DNA from: JAKPBU01 sp964425695 | Lineage (GTDB): Bacteria > Pseudomonadota > Gammaproteobacteria > Xanthomonadales > Xanthomonadaceae | Length of the DNA stretch: 64,000 nucleotides | Direction of reading: 5' to 3' | NCBI GenBank assembly: GCA_964425695.1 | Contig: CAYRNF010000006.1 | Span: 1-64,000, forward strand | In this document: in pieces, positions 27,595 to 36,883 of the stretch | How positions within the stretch are numbered: the stretch's first letter is position 1 | Layout: each line of letters opens with the position of its first letter | Notes under the pieces: generated by a model | What the model was told of the DNA's origin: nothing | Seen by the model: the letters and a program-made list of their open reading frames with translations, nothing else | Database searches by the model: none | Position numbers and translations under genes: made by a program

Positions 27595-29088
27595 GTGGAC
27601 GCCAGCAAGGTCGACCGCTACGTGAGCGAGAAATGGGACGACGAGATCGTCCCCCAGCTTGTCGAGTACATCCGTATCCCCAACAAGTCGCCGATGTTCG
27701 ACACCGACTGGGTGAAGAACGGCTACATGGACGACGCGGTCAAGCTGATGGAATCCTGGGCGCGCGCGCAGGCGATTCCCGGCATGCAGCTGGAAGTGGT
27801 GCGGCTGGAAGGCCGCACCCCGCTGATCTTCATCGACATCCCCGCCACCGACGACAGCACCGGCGACGACTGCGTGCTGCTGTACGGTCACCTGGACAAG
27901 CAGCCGGAAATGACCGGCTGGGACGACGACCTGGGTCCGTGGAAGCCGGTGCTGCGCGACGACAAGCTGTTCGGCCGCGGCGGCGCGGACGATGGCTACG
28001 CGATGTACGGCTCGCTGGCGGCGATCCAGGCGCTGCAGGCGCAGGGCGCGCCGCACGCGCGCTGCGTGGTGCTGATCGAGGCCTGCGAGGAATCCGGCAG
28101 TTACGACCTGCCCGCGTACGTGGACCACCTGGCGGACCGCATCGGCAAGCCGTCGCTCGTGGTGTGCCTGGATTCGGGCTGCGGCAACTACGAGCAGCTG
28201 TGGTGCACCACCTCGCTGCGCGGCATGGCCGGCGGCAACCTCACCGTGAAGGTGCTCGCCGAAGGCGTGCACTCCGGCGATGCGTCGGGCATCGTGCCGT
28301 CGAGCTTCCGGATCCTGCGCGAGCTGCTGTCGCGCATCGAGGACGAGAAGACCGGCCGCATCCTGGTGGACGGCCTGCACGTGGAGATCCCGTCCGACCG
28401 CCTTGCGCAGGCGGCCAAGGTCGCCGAAGTACTGGGCGACGAGGTCTACAGCAAGTTCCCGTTCCTGCCCGGCATGGTGCCGATGGCCGACGACCTGACC
28501 GAACTGGTGCTCAACCGCACTTGGCGCCCGGCATTGTCGGTGACCGGCGCGGATGGCCTGCCGGCGCTGTCCTCGGCCGGCAACGTGCTGCGCCCGTTCA
28601 CTGCGGTCAAGCTGAGCCTGCGCCTGCCGCCCACGCTGGACGGCAAGCGCGGCGGTGAACTGCTGCAGGAAGCGCTGCTGCGCGATGCGCCCTATGGCGC
28701 GCAGGTCGAGCTGAAGCTGGAAAAGGCATCGACCGGCTGGAATGCGCCGGCGATGGTGCCGTGGCTGGAAAAGGCCATCGACGCGGCGAGCCTGGAATTC
28801 TTCGGCAAGCCGGCGATGTACATGGGCGAAGGCGGCACGATCCCGTTCATGGGCATGCTCGGCGAGAAGTTCCCCGGTGCGCAGTTCATGATCACCGGCG
28901 TGCTGGGCCCGCATTCCAACGCGCACGGCCCCAACGAGTTCCTGCACATCCCGATGGGCAAGAAGGTCACCGCATCGGTGGCGCGGGTGATCGCCGAACA
29001 CCATGCGGCCAGCGTGCGCGGCGAAACCACCGGCGTGGGCGTAGCCGCCGACAGCGGCGACCGCCACGGGGCGCACGGCTGCTGCTGA
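27595..29088 (+). CDS. M20 family metallopeptidase (dipeptidase)
   Basis: 497 residues from a GTG with GGAG upstream. The zinc site is visible: His99 and Asp101 in LLYGHLDKQPEMTGW, an Asp in GRGGADDGYA (about 132), the catalytic Glu165-Glu166 pair in EACEESGSYDLPAY, and the C-terminal His in GPHSNAHGPNE. The spacing and the GTIPFMGMLGEKFPGAQF segment fit the M20 group of dipeptidases that includes carnosinase-like enzymes. There is no signal peptide, so it is cytoplasmic. The racemase gene follows 13 bases later, hinting at shared peptide or amino-acid catabolism. Confidence 0.92.
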   Translation: MDASKVDRYVSEKWDDEIVPQLVEYIRIPNKSPMFDTDWVKNGYMDDAVKLMESWARAQAIPGMQLEVVRLEGRTPLIFIDIPATDDSTGDDCVLLYGHLDKQPEMTGWDDDLGPWKPVLRDDKLFGRGGADDGYAMYGSLAAIQALQAQGAPHARCVVLIEACEESGSYDLPAYVDHLADRIGKPSLVVCLDSGCGNYEQLWCTTSLRGMAGGNLTVKVLAEGVHSGDASGIVPSSFRILRELLSRIEDEKTGRILVDGLHVEIPSDRLAQAAKVAEVLGDEVYSKFPFLPGMVPMADDLTELVLNRTWRPALSVTGADGLPALSSAGNVLRPFTAVKLSLRLPPTLDGKRGGELLQEALLRDAPYGAQVELKLEKASTGWNAPAMVPWLEKAIDAASLEFFGKPAMYMGEGGTIPFMGMLGEKFPGAQFMITGVLGPHSNAHGPNEFLHIPMGKKVTASVARVIAEHHAASVRGETTGVGVAADSGDRHGAHGCC

Positions 29089-29101
29089 GGCGCGGCGTGG
29101 C

Positions 29102-29839
29102 GTGGCGTCGCCGCTGCATATCGGCATTGTCGCCTGTTCGGCCGAGGGCGCCGCGCTGTGCTACCGCACCGTCTGCAGCGAAGGCGCCGGCCTGCTGGGC
29201 GCGCATGCGCACCCGCAGGTGTCGCTGCACGGCGCCTCGCTGGCGGACTACGTGCGGTGTCTCGAGCGCGGCGACCTTGATGGCGTTGCCGCGCTGATGC
29301 TGGCCTCCGCTCGCAGGCTCGCTGCCGCGGGCGCCGACTTCCTGATCTGCCCGGACAACACCGTCCACCAGGCGCTGCCGCTGGTCGCTCCAGCCTCGCC
29401 GTTGCCGTGGCTGCACATCGCCGCGGCAGTGGCCGACGAAGCCGCCGCGCGCGGCCATCGCCGGCTGGGCCTGACCGGCACGCGCTGGCTGGTGGACAGC
29501 GAGGTGTATCCCGAAGCGCTGCAGGCGCGCGGCCTGGAATGCGTGCGGCCGGGCGATGCCGAGCGCGCCGAGATGGGGCGACGGATCATGGACGAGCTGG
29601 TGTACGGCATCGTGCGGCCGGACACCGTCGCCTTCTTCCAGCAGGCGATCCGGGGCCTGCAGGCGCGCGGCTGCGATGCGGTCGTTCTGGGCTGCACCGA
29701 GATCCCGCTGGCCATCGACGACCGCAATTCGCCGCTGCCGACCCTGGATTCGACCCGCCTGCTCGCGCGCGCCGCGTTGCGCAAGGCGGTCGGGGGCATG
29801 GCCCCGGCCCCGCCCTGGCGGGGGCCGGATCGCTGCTAA
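29102..29839 (+). CDS. Aspartate/glutamate racemase family protein
   Basis: 245 residues from a GTG start. The two-cysteine catalytic arrangement of the Asp/Glu racemase superfamily is intact: Cys83 in FLICPDNTVHQAL and Cys198 in VVLGCTEIPL. The N-terminal IGIVACSAEGAALCYRTVC is a variant of the usual IGIxGGxxP loop. It may interconvert D- and L-aspartate or glutamate; related enzymes act on other acidic substrates, so the substrate is left open. Likely co-transcribed with the M20 peptidase. Confidence 0.88.
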   Translation: MASPLHIGIVACSAEGAALCYRTVCSEGAGLLGAHAHPQVSLHGASLADYVRCLERGDLDGVAALMLASARRLAAAGADFLICPDNTVHQALPLVAPASPLPWLHIAAAVADEAAARGHRRLGLTGTRWLVDSEVYPEALQARGLECVRPGDAERAEMGRRIMDELVYGIVRPDTVAFFQQAIRGLQARGCDAVVLGCTEIPLAIDDRNSPLPTLDSTRLLARAALRKAVGGMAPAPPWRGPDRC

Positions 29840-29875
29840 CCTGTCGGCTCGTCCACTACCGGGTGTGCATGGGTC

Positions 29876-30166
29876 ATGGAACTGTTCGGCAGCAGCAACT
29901 GGCTGTACATCATCCTGATCGGCTTCGTGGTGGGCGTGCTGGCACGCTTCCTCAAGCCGGGCAACGACAGCATGGGCCTGATCCTCACCACGCTGCTCGG
30001 CATCGGCGGCGCACTGCTCGCCGGGTGGATCGGCCAACAGATGGGCTGGTACGCGCCCGGCCAGCCGGCGGGGTTCGTGGGCGCGTTGCTCGGGGCGATC
30101 CTGATCCTGGTAGTGGTGGCGCTGTTCCGCGGTCGCCGTCCGCGCGCGCCGGTGGTCCGGCGTTGA
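29876..30166 (+). CDS. GlsB/YeaQ/YmgE-type small membrane protein
   Basis: 96 residues with three hydrophobic segments (WLYIILIGFVVGVLARFL, GLILTTLLGIGGALLAGWIG, GFVGALLGAILILVVVALF). The glycine-rich pattern is that of the transglycosylase-associated/YeaQ family of stress-induced inner-membrane proteins. Despite the family name no enzymatic activity is evident. It sits between the racemase gene and the convergent TauE/SafE gene. Confidence 0.87.
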   Translation: MELFGSSNWLYIILIGFVVGVLARFLKPGNDSMGLILTTLLGIGGALLAGWIGQQMGWYAPGQPAGFVGALLGAILILVVVALFRGRRPRAPVVRR

Positions 30167-30190
30167 AGCGAAGCCGGGCGCTGCCGCGCG

Positions 30191-30943
30191 TCAGTCGATC
30201 ACGCCGAAGGTCTGCAGCAGGGTGCGCACGCTCAGTGCGATGACCAGCACCCCCACCGCGATCTGGAATGGCTTCGGCCGCACCCTGCGCACCATCCACG
30301 CGCCCAGCGGTGCGGCGATCACCCCGCCGAGCGCGAGCGCCACGATCATCCGCCAGTTGGTCAGGCCCAGGGTGACCAGGAACACGGCCGACGCGGTCAG
30401 GGTCACGAAGAATTCGACGGCATTCACCGTGCCCACCGTCATCCGGAACGCGTTGCCGCGCGCCATCAGGTTGCTGGCCACGATCGGCCCCCAGCCTCCG
30501 CCGCCGATGGCGTCGATCAGCGCGCCACCGAACCCGAGCGGCGCCAGGTGGGTGGTGACCTGCCGCGGGGGGAACTCGCGGAACGCCTTGAGCACGATCA
30601 CCCCGCCCATCAGCATCAGGTAGCCGGCGATCCACGGCTTCAGCGCATCGCCGGGCAGGCTGGTCAGCAGATAGGCGCCGAGCGCCGCACCCACGATGCC
30701 CGGCAGCAGCAGGCGCTTGAACAGCTGGCGGTCGATGTTGCCGAACGTGCGGTGCGACAGCGCGGATGCGCCCGTGGTGAAGCATTCGGCCGCGTGCACC
30801 GTGGCGCTGGCCGCCGCGGGCGGCACGCCCATGCCCAGCAGCAGGCTGGAGGCCGTGACGCCGTAGGCCATGCCCAGCGCGCCATCGACGAGCTGCGCGG
30901 CGAAGCCCGCGGCCACGTACAGCAGGAATTCGGACACTTCCAT
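30191..30943 (-). CDS. TauE/SafE family sulfite exporter-type permease
   Basis: 250 residues from the ATG at 30943; a GTG nine bases earlier is possible. Seven to eight transmembrane helices with the two-fold internal repeat of the TauE/SafE family: AAGFAAQLVDGALGMAYG near the N-terminus and the matching LGFGGALIDAIGGGGWGPIVAS in the second half. Members export sulfite, sulfoacetate and related anions. It is divergent from cysJIH across 159 bases, so removal of surplus sulfite made during sulfate reduction is a reasonable role, though the family also moves other organic anions. Confidence 0.87.
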   Translation of the reverse strand: MEVSEFLLYVAAGFAAQLVDGALGMAYGVTASSLLLGMGVPPAAASATVHAAECFTTGASALSHRTFGNIDRQLFKRLLLPGIVGAALGAYLLTSLPGDALKPWIAGYLMLMGGVIVLKAFREFPPRQVTTHLAPLGFGGALIDAIGGGGWGPIVASNLMARGNAFRMTVGTVNAVEFFVTLTASAVFLVTLGLTNWRMIVALALGGVIAAPLGAWMVRRVRPKPFQIAVGVLVIALSVRTLLQTFGVID

Positions 30944-31102
30944 GCAAGGCACCCGGGCGGGAAGTCGGCGACGGCCGGCAGTATGCGCAGCGATGGTTGC
31001 ACGCGGCAGGCCGCTCCACGCATGACGGCATAACCGTCCGTCCTTTCACGCAGCCGCGGACGCTGGCTACGGTGCACGCTCCCGCCCGACCCAGCCTGCG
31101 CC

Positions 31103-32926
31103 TTGTCCGCCTCTCCTGCCATCGCCGCCCTTCCCCTGACCGAGCCGCAGCTGGCCCGCGCGCAGGCGCTGGCCGCGGAACTGGACGGCTTCGGGCTGGC
31201 GTGGCTGTCGGGTTATGCGGCCGGCGTCGCGCGCGGCCGCGCAGGCCACGCGGCGATCCTCGACCCGGCGCCGGCACCTGTACCTGCACCGGCCAGTGCA
31301 CCGCTCACCATCGTGTACGGCAGCCAGACCGGAAACGCGCGCCGCGTGGCCGAACGCCTGGCAGCCGATTGCGAAGCGGCCGCCCTGCCCGTGCGCCTGC
31401 TGCGCGCCGACGCCTACCCGCTGCGCGATCTGAAGACCGAACGCCACCTGGCGATCGTCATCAGCACGCAGGGCGACGGCGATCCGCCCGACGATGCGCG
31501 CGACTTCTACGAGCACCTCGCCGGCGGGCGGGCGCCACGGCTCGAGCAGCTGCAGTACGCGGTGCTGGGCCTGGGCGATTCGAGCTATCCGCGCTTCAAC
31601 GCGGTGGGCGAACTGCTGGACCGGCGGCTGGCGGAACTGGGCGCCACGCGCCTGCATGCGCGCGGTGCGGCCGACCTGGACGTGGAGGCGGTCGCCGATC
31701 CATGGCGCGCGCAACTGCTGGCAAGGGCGAAGGACGTCCTCAAGCCCGGTGCCACGATCACGCCGCTGCGCCCGGTAGCTGCGGTGGCAGCGGCCACCGT
31801 CACCCGCGACGCACCGTTCCATGCCCAGGTGCTGGCGAACCAGCGCATCACCGCGGGCGGCAGCGGCAAGGACGTGCGCCACGTGGAGCTGTCTCTGGAC
31901 GGCGCCGGGTTGAGCTACGAACCCGGCGACGCACTGGGCATCTGGCCGCGCAACCCGGAGCGACTGGTCGACGAGGTGCTGGCCGCGACGGGCCTGGACG
32001 GCGACACGCCCGTGGCGCATGCAGGCGACACCCTGCCGCTGCGCACCTGGCTGCGCGAGCGGCGCGAACTGACGCGGCTCAGCCGACCGTTCATCGCGGC
32101 CCATGCCGGGCGCGCGCCTAGCGAGCGCCTGCAACAGCTGCTCGCGCCGGCCGGCAACGACGCGCTGCAAGGCCTGCTCGCGCAGGCGCAGGTGCCCGAC
32201 CTGTTGCGGCGGCACCCGGGCGACTGGGACGCGGCCGGGCTGGTCTCCGCACTGCGCCCGCTGGTGCCGCGGCTGTATTCCATCGCCTCCAGCCGCAAGG
32301 AAGTCGGCGACGAGGCGCACCTGACCGCGGCCCACGTGGCGTACCGGTTCGATGGCGAGGCGCGCCACGGCGTCGCATCGCACCTGCTCGCAAGCCGCCA
32401 GGCCGGCGACACGCTGCCGGTGTACGTGGAGGCCAACAAACGTTTCCGCGTGCCTGCCGACCGCGCGCGCGACATCATCATGGTCGGCCCCGGCACCGGC
32501 GTGGCGCCGTTCCGTGCGTTCGTGCAGGAGCGGCGCGCCACCCGCGCTGCGGCGGCCGGGCACAACGGGCGCAACTGGCTGTTCTTCGGCAATCCGCATT
32601 TCCGCAGCGACTTCCTGTACCAGCTGGAATGGCAGCGCGCGCTGAAGGACGGCACGCTGGACCGGATCGACCTGGCCTTCTCGCGCGACGAGCCGGGGCG
32701 CAGGACCTACGTGCAGCAGCGCATCGCCGAACGCGCCCGCGAGGTGTACGACTGGTTGCAGGGCGGCGCGCACCTTTACGTGTGCGGCGCGATTGCGATG
32801 GGCAAGGACGTGCATGCCGCGCTGCTGGACGCCGTGGCCGCGCACAACGGCGGCAACCTGCAAACCGCCGCCGCGTATCTCGACCAGCTCGCGCGCCAGG
32901 GGCGCTACGCCCGGGACGTGTACTGA
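31103..32926 (+). CDS. cysJ: Sulfite reductase (NADPH) flavoprotein alpha-component
   Basis: 607 residues, CysJ size. An N-terminal helix and Ala/Pro linker (PAPAPVPAPASAP) lead to a flavodoxin domain with FMN loop GSQTGNA (73-79). FAD-binding follows (RLYSIASSRKEVG), then NADPH binding (GPGTGVAPFRAFVQERR) and the C-terminal RDVY. It passes electrons from NADPH through FAD and FMN to CysI. The start is a TTG without a clear ribosome site; no better start lies upstream in frame. TGATG overlap couples it to cysI. Confidence 0.95.
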   Translation: MSASPAIAALPLTEPQLARAQALAAELDGFGLAWLSGYAAGVARGRAGHAAILDPAPAPVPAPASAPLTIVYGSQTGNARRVAERLAADCEAAALPVRLLRADAYPLRDLKTERHLAIVISTQGDGDPPDDARDFYEHLAGGRAPRLEQLQYAVLGLGDSSYPRFNAVGELLDRRLAELGATRLHARGAADLDVEAVADPWRAQLLARAKDVLKPGATITPLRPVAAVAAATVTRDAPFHAQVLANQRITAGGSGKDVRHVELSLDGAGLSYEPGDALGIWPRNPERLVDEVLAATGLDGDTPVAHAGDTLPLRTWLRERRELTRLSRPFIAAHAGRAPSERLQQLLAPAGNDALQGLLAQAQVPDLLRRHPGDWDAAGLVSALRPLVPRLYSIASSRKEVGDEAHLTAAHVAYRFDGEARHGVASHLLASRQAGDTLPVYVEANKRFRVPADRARDIIMVGPGTGVAPFRAFVQERRATRAAAAGHNGRNWLFFGNPHFRSDFLYQLEWQRALKDGTLDRIDLAFSRDEPGRRTYVQQRIAERAREVYDWLQGGAHLYVCGAIAMGKDVHAALLDAVAAHNGGNLQTAAAYLDQLARQGRYARDVY

Positions 32927-34665
32927 TGTCCGGCGCGCATTCGGTGGAAGACATCAAGGCCGCCAGCGCCCGGCTGCGCGGCTCGCTGCTGGAATCGCTG
33001 GCCGATCCGGTCACCGGCGCGCTGCGCGAGGACGACCAGACCCTGATCAAGTACCACGGCAGCTACCAGCAGGACGACCGCGACGTGCGCGACGCACGCC
33101 GCCAGGCGAAGCTGGAGCCCGCGCACAGCTTCATGATCCGCACGCGCACGCCCGGCGGCTTGGTCACGCCCGCGCAGTGGCTGAAGCTCGACGCCGTCGC
33201 CACCACCTACGCCGAGCGCGGCCTGCGCATCACTACCCGCCAGGCCTTCCAGTTCCACGGCGTCATCAAGCGCGAACTCAAGGCGACCATGCAGGCCATC
33301 AACGCTGCGATGGTGGACACCCTGGCCGCGTGCGGCGACGTGAACCGCAACATCGCCGTCTCCGCCAACCCGCACGTTTCCGCCGCGCATGCGCAGGTAC
33401 AGGCGCAGGCGGCCGCGCTGTCGCGGCACCTGCTGCCAAATACGCGCGCCTACTACGAGATCTGGCTGGACGAGGTGCGCGTGGCCGGCAGCGGCGAGGA
33501 GCCCGAGCCGATCTACGGCCAGGCCTACCTGCCGCGCAAGTTCAAGATCGGCTTCGCCATTCCGCCCACCAACGACGTGGACGTGTTCGCGCAGGACCTG
33601 GGCTTCATCGCGATCCTGGGCGATTCCGGCGAGCTGCAGGGATACGACGTGACCGTGGGCGGCGGCATGGGCGCCACGCACGGCGATGCCGAAACCTATC
33701 CGCGCCTGGGCGAGGTGATCGGCTTCGTCGCGCCCGGCCAGGTGATCGCAGTGGCGCAAGCCGTGGTCACCGCGCAGCGCGATTTCGGCAACCGCGCCGT
33801 ACGCAAGCGCGCCCGGCTGAAATACACCATCGACGACCGCGGGCTGGACTGGTTCAAGGCCGAGGTGGAACGCCGCGCCGGCTTCGCGCTGGAGCCCGCA
33901 CGTGCGTTCGCGTTCGACCACAACGGCGACCGCTTCGGCTGGGTCGAAGGGACCGATGGCCGTGCGCACCTCACGCTGCGCATTCCGTCCGGTCGCATCG
34001 TGGACGGTGCCCTGGATGGCCGCGGCAGCGCGGTGACGCATCTCACCGGGCTTCGCCGCATCGCGGAATTGCTCTCGCCGCACGCGGGCGTGGAATTGCG
34101 CATGACCGCCAACCAGAACCTGGTGATCGCCAACGTGCCTGCACAGGCACGCGACGCACTGGATGCGCTGGTGGCCGAACACGCGCTGGACCTGCATCTC
34201 CGCGCGAGCCCGCTGCAGCGCGACGCGCTGGCCTGCGTGGCCCTGCCCACCTGCGGGCTGGCCATGGCCGAAGCCGAACGCTACCTGCCGGCCTTCGCCG
34301 GACATGTGCAACGCCTGCTGGACGCGCACGGCATCGGCGATGCGCCGTTGCACCTGCGCATCAGCGGCTGCCCCAATGGCTGCTCGCGGCCATACCTGGG
34401 CGAGATCGCGCTGGTGGGCAAGGCGCCTGGCCGCTACAACCTGATGCTCGGTGCCGACCATCGCGGCCAGCGGCTCAACACGCTGTACCGCGAGAACCTG
34501 GACGAGGCCGCGCTGCTGGCCGCGCTGGAGCCGCTGCTGGCGCAGTACGCCGCGCATCGCCTGGACGGTGAAGGCTTCGGCGATTTCCTGGTGCGCACCG
34601 GCGTGGTCGCCATCCCCGCGCGCGATGTGCGCCCCGCCATCGCCCTGAACCTTGTCGCTGCCTGA
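32926..34665 (+). CDS. cysI: Sulfite reductase (NADPH) hemoprotein beta-component
   Basis: 579 residues. The cysteines that hold the 4Fe-4S cluster and bridge to siroheme are present: Cys437 and Cys443 (CVALPTCGLAM) and Cys482 and Cys486 (SGCPNGCSRP). The siroheme-binding region TTRQAFQFHGV and later RNIAVSANP-type segments are also conserved. With CysJ it reduces sulfite to sulfide using six electrons in the cytoplasm. Siroheme would come from the CysG encoded 2 kb away. The cysH gene follows 11 bases later. Confidence 0.97.
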   Translation: MSGAHSVEDIKAASARLRGSLLESLADPVTGALREDDQTLIKYHGSYQQDDRDVRDARRQAKLEPAHSFMIRTRTPGGLVTPAQWLKLDAVATTYAERGLRITTRQAFQFHGVIKRELKATMQAINAAMVDTLAACGDVNRNIAVSANPHVSAAHAQVQAQAAALSRHLLPNTRAYYEIWLDEVRVAGSGEEPEPIYGQAYLPRKFKIGFAIPPTNDVDVFAQDLGFIAILGDSGELQGYDVTVGGGMGATHGDAETYPRLGEVIGFVAPGQVIAVAQAVVTAQRDFGNRAVRKRARLKYTIDDRGLDWFKAEVERRAGFALEPARAFAFDHNGDRFGWVEGTDGRAHLTLRIPSGRIVDGALDGRGSAVTHLTGLRRIAELLSPHAGVELRMTANQNLVIANVPAQARDALDALVAEHALDLHLRASPLQRDALACVALPTCGLAMAEAERYLPAFAGHVQRLLDAHGIGDAPLHLRISGCPNGCSRPYLGEIALVGKAPGRYNLMLGADHRGQRLNTLYRENLDEAALLAALEPLLAQYAAHRLDGEGFGDFLVRTGVVAIPARDVRPAIALNLVAA

Positions 34666-34676
34666 AGCACGCCGCC

Positions 34677-35417
34677 ATGAGCCCGCCCGATCCGATCACC
34701 GCCGCCGAATCCGCACCGGCCCTGCGCGAACTCAACCGCTGGCTCGCCACGCGCAGCGCGCCCGAGCGCATCGCGTGGGCACTGGACAACACGGCAGGTA
34801 CGCATGCGCTGTCGTCGAGCTTCGGGGCGCAGGCGGCGGTATCGCTGCACATGGCGACGCGGCTGAAGGCGGACATCCCGGTGATCCTGGTGGATACCGG
34901 CTACCTGTTCCCGGAAACCTACCGCTTCGTGGACCAGATGACCGAGCGCCTGCAGCTCAACCTGCAGGTGTTCCGCCCGCAGATCGGCATCGCGTGGATG
35001 GAGGCGCGGATGGGCCGGCTGTGGGAGGACGGCAGCGAAGGCATCACCCGCTACAACCGCCTGCGCAAGGTCGAACCAATGCAGCGCGCGCTGCGCGAAC
35101 TGGGCGTGCGCACCTGGATCGCAGGACTGCGCCGCGCGCAGTCGCGCACGCGCGCGGACATCGACTTCATCGAACTGCGCGACGGACGCTGGAAGCTGCA
35201 TCCCATCGCCGACTGGACCGACCGCGACGTGGGGCGCTACCTGCAGCAGCACGCCCTGCCCTACCACCCGCTGTGGGACCAGGGCTACGTGTCCATCGGC
35301 GACGTGCACACCACGCGGCCGCTCAGCGCGGGCATGGACGTCGAGGACACGCGCTTTTTCGGACTCAGGCGCGAATGCGGGCTGCATGTCGACGACGGGG
35401 CCGGACTGGCGGCCTGA
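34677..35417 (+). CDS. cysH: Phosphoadenosine phosphosulfate reductase
   Basis: 246 residues, PAPS reductase length. The PP-loop-like SSSFGAQAAVSLHM, the VDTGYLFPETYRF motif and the C-terminal ECGLH with the single catalytic Cys234 are all seen. Extra cysteine pairs that mark Fe-S-containing APS reductases are absent, so the substrate is PAPS. It gives sulfite plus PAP using thioredoxin. Third gene of the cysJIH operon. Confidence 0.96.
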   Translation: MSPPDPITAAESAPALRELNRWLATRSAPERIAWALDNTAGTHALSSSFGAQAAVSLHMATRLKADIPVILVDTGYLFPETYRFVDQMTERLQLNLQVFRPQIGIAWMEARMGRLWEDGSEGITRYNRLRKVEPMQRALRELGVRTWIAGLRRAQSRTRADIDFIELRDGRWKLHPIADWTDRDVGRYLQQHALPYHPLWDQGYVSIGDVHTTRPLSAGMDVEDTRFFGLRRECGLHVDDGAGLAA

Positions 35418-35477
35418 GCGCGCGCACGATGTTTCCGCAGCAAGCAGGATCGAGCGCGGAGCCCGGCTAGCGCCCGT

Positions 35478-35569
35478 TGTAGGAGCAGCTTCAGCCGCGA
35501 GCCTTTGGCCAGCGAGTGCACAGCCGCGTGGCGAAAAGCGAAGAGCTCGCCGCTGAAGCCGCTCCTACA
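35478..35569. repeat. Inverted pair of GTAG-type REP elements after cysH
   Basis: tgtaggagcagcttcagccg (35478-35497, continuing cgagcc) and, inverted, gctcgccgctgaagccgctcctaca (35545-35569) are the clearest REP pair in the window. It lies between the convergent cysH and LysR genes. Such pairs can fold as terminators or mRNA stabilisers. The remaining 120 bases to the LysR stop show nothing recognisable. Confidence 0.8.
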
Positions 35570-35689
35570 GCGATGGTCGTACGCATGGCGCGCGCGACTC
35601 ACGATGTGGCGGCCGTAGCGTGCGCCGTGCGCACGTGCGATCCAATCCGGTGCGCGACACCTCCCACGCACCGCCGCACGCCCTGTGGA

Positions 35690-36703
35690 TTACGACACCT
35701 GTACCACCGTCTGCCGCGCCCGCTCCGCCCATGTCGGAGGCACCGGCCAGGCCGCTTCCTGGTTCCCTTCCAGTACGCGGCGCAGGTCGCGGCGGTCCAG
35801 CTGCGGTGCCAGCGCATGCAGCAGCGCCAGCGCGTACTCGCGCAACACGCGGCCGCGCGGAATCACCGCCCAGGTGATGCATTCGGGCAGTTCCTCGGGG
35901 GCCGGCAGCAGGCGCAGGGCCGGGTCCACCGCGCCGTCCCCGGCCGCGCGCGCGTCCACCGCCATCTCCGCCAGCAGGCCCGCGCCCAGGCCGGCGCGCA
36001 CGTAGGTCTTGATCAGGTTGGCGTCGCGGGCGGTCATCGCCACCTGCGGCGCCACGCCCGCCGTTGCGAAGGCACGCTGCAGGGACGAATCGGCCCGCGT
36101 TGAACTGTCGTAGCTGATCAGCGGATGACGCGCGAGTTCGGCCAGCGTGGGGGCGCGGCCCAGCGCCGCCAGCGGATGCGCGCCGGGCACCAGCAGCACG
36201 CGGCGCCAGCGGTACAGCGGCACGGCCAGGCCGCCCTGCGGCACCGCGCCCGCGCTGCTGATCAGGGCCAGGTCCGCGCCGTCGTGCGCCAGCGTCTGCA
36301 GCACTTCGGCGTCGGCCGCCGCGTGCAGGTCCACGCTGACCTGCGGAAACTCGCGCTTGATCGCGGCGATCACCGGCGGCAGCACGTAACGCGCCTGGGT
36401 ATGGGTGGTGGCCAGCAGCAGGCGGCCGGCGTGCTCGCCGCGTTCGTTGGCCGCATAGCTGCGGATGTTGCCGGCTTCGGCCAGGATCCGGCGCGCGTGT
36501 TCGATGACCTTCGCTCCTGCGGGCGCCACCGACTCCAGGCTGCGGCCCTTGCGCACGAACAGCTGGAAGCCGAGTTCGTCCTCGAGCTGCTTGAGCTGTT
36601 TGGACAGGCCCGGCTGCGTGGCGTGCACGCGCTCGGCGGCCAGGGTGATGTTCAACCCGGAATCGGCGATGGCGACGAGATAGCGCAGCTGGGTCAGGGT
36701 CAT
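35690..36703 (-). CDS. cysB: LysR-family regulator, CysB type
   Basis: 337 residues. The N-terminal winged helix (MTLTQLRYLVAIADSGLNITLAAERVHATQPGLSKQLKQLE with the ITLAAE and TQPGLSKQ segments) is that of CysB/Cbl rather than generic LysR. The effector domain contains LLLATTHTQARYVLPPVI, the conserved CysB sulfate/acetylserine-site strand. It should activate sulfate-assimilation genes when sulfur is short, with O-acetylserine as inducer. It is divergent from cysG across 180 bases with an inverted repeat, and convergent with cysJIH. Confidence 0.93.
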   Translation of the reverse strand: MTLTQLRYLVAIADSGLNITLAAERVHATQPGLSKQLKQLEDELGFQLFVRKGRSLESVAPAGAKVIEHARRILAEAGNIRSYAANERGEHAGRLLLATTHTQARYVLPPVIAAIKREFPQVSVDLHAAADAEVLQTLAHDGADLALISSAGAVPQGGLAVPLYRWRRVLLVPGAHPLAALGRAPTLAELARHPLISYDSSTRADSSLQRAFATAGVAPQVAMTARDANLIKTYVRAGLGAGLLAEMAVDARAAGDGAVDPALRLLPAPEELPECITWAVIPRGRVLREYALALLHALAPQLDRRDLRRVLEGNQEAAWPVPPTWAERARQTVVQVS

Positions 36704-36740
36704 GGCGGCCGGCGCGCGGATCCGGCGGCAGGATCCATCG

Positions 36741-36768
36741 CTATATGCGTATGAAGGGATGAATATAG
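36741..36768. promoter_or_regulatory. Candidate LysR operator between cysB and cysG
   Basis: The arms ctatat (36741-36746) and atatag (36763-36768) form a perfect 6-bp inverted repeat with 16 bases between, in the only AT-rich island of the divergent spacer. A site here could serve both genes. CysB binding is inferred. Confidence 0.4.
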
Positions 36769-36883
36769 GCCGCCGCCTGAGCGCCGTCCACGCCGGCGTG
36801 GTCGCGGGCACATGCCGGATCGGCATGACGGCAGGCGTGCCGGCCATTTCACCGCGGCAGGCCGCCGGGCCTAGCGTCGCGGC

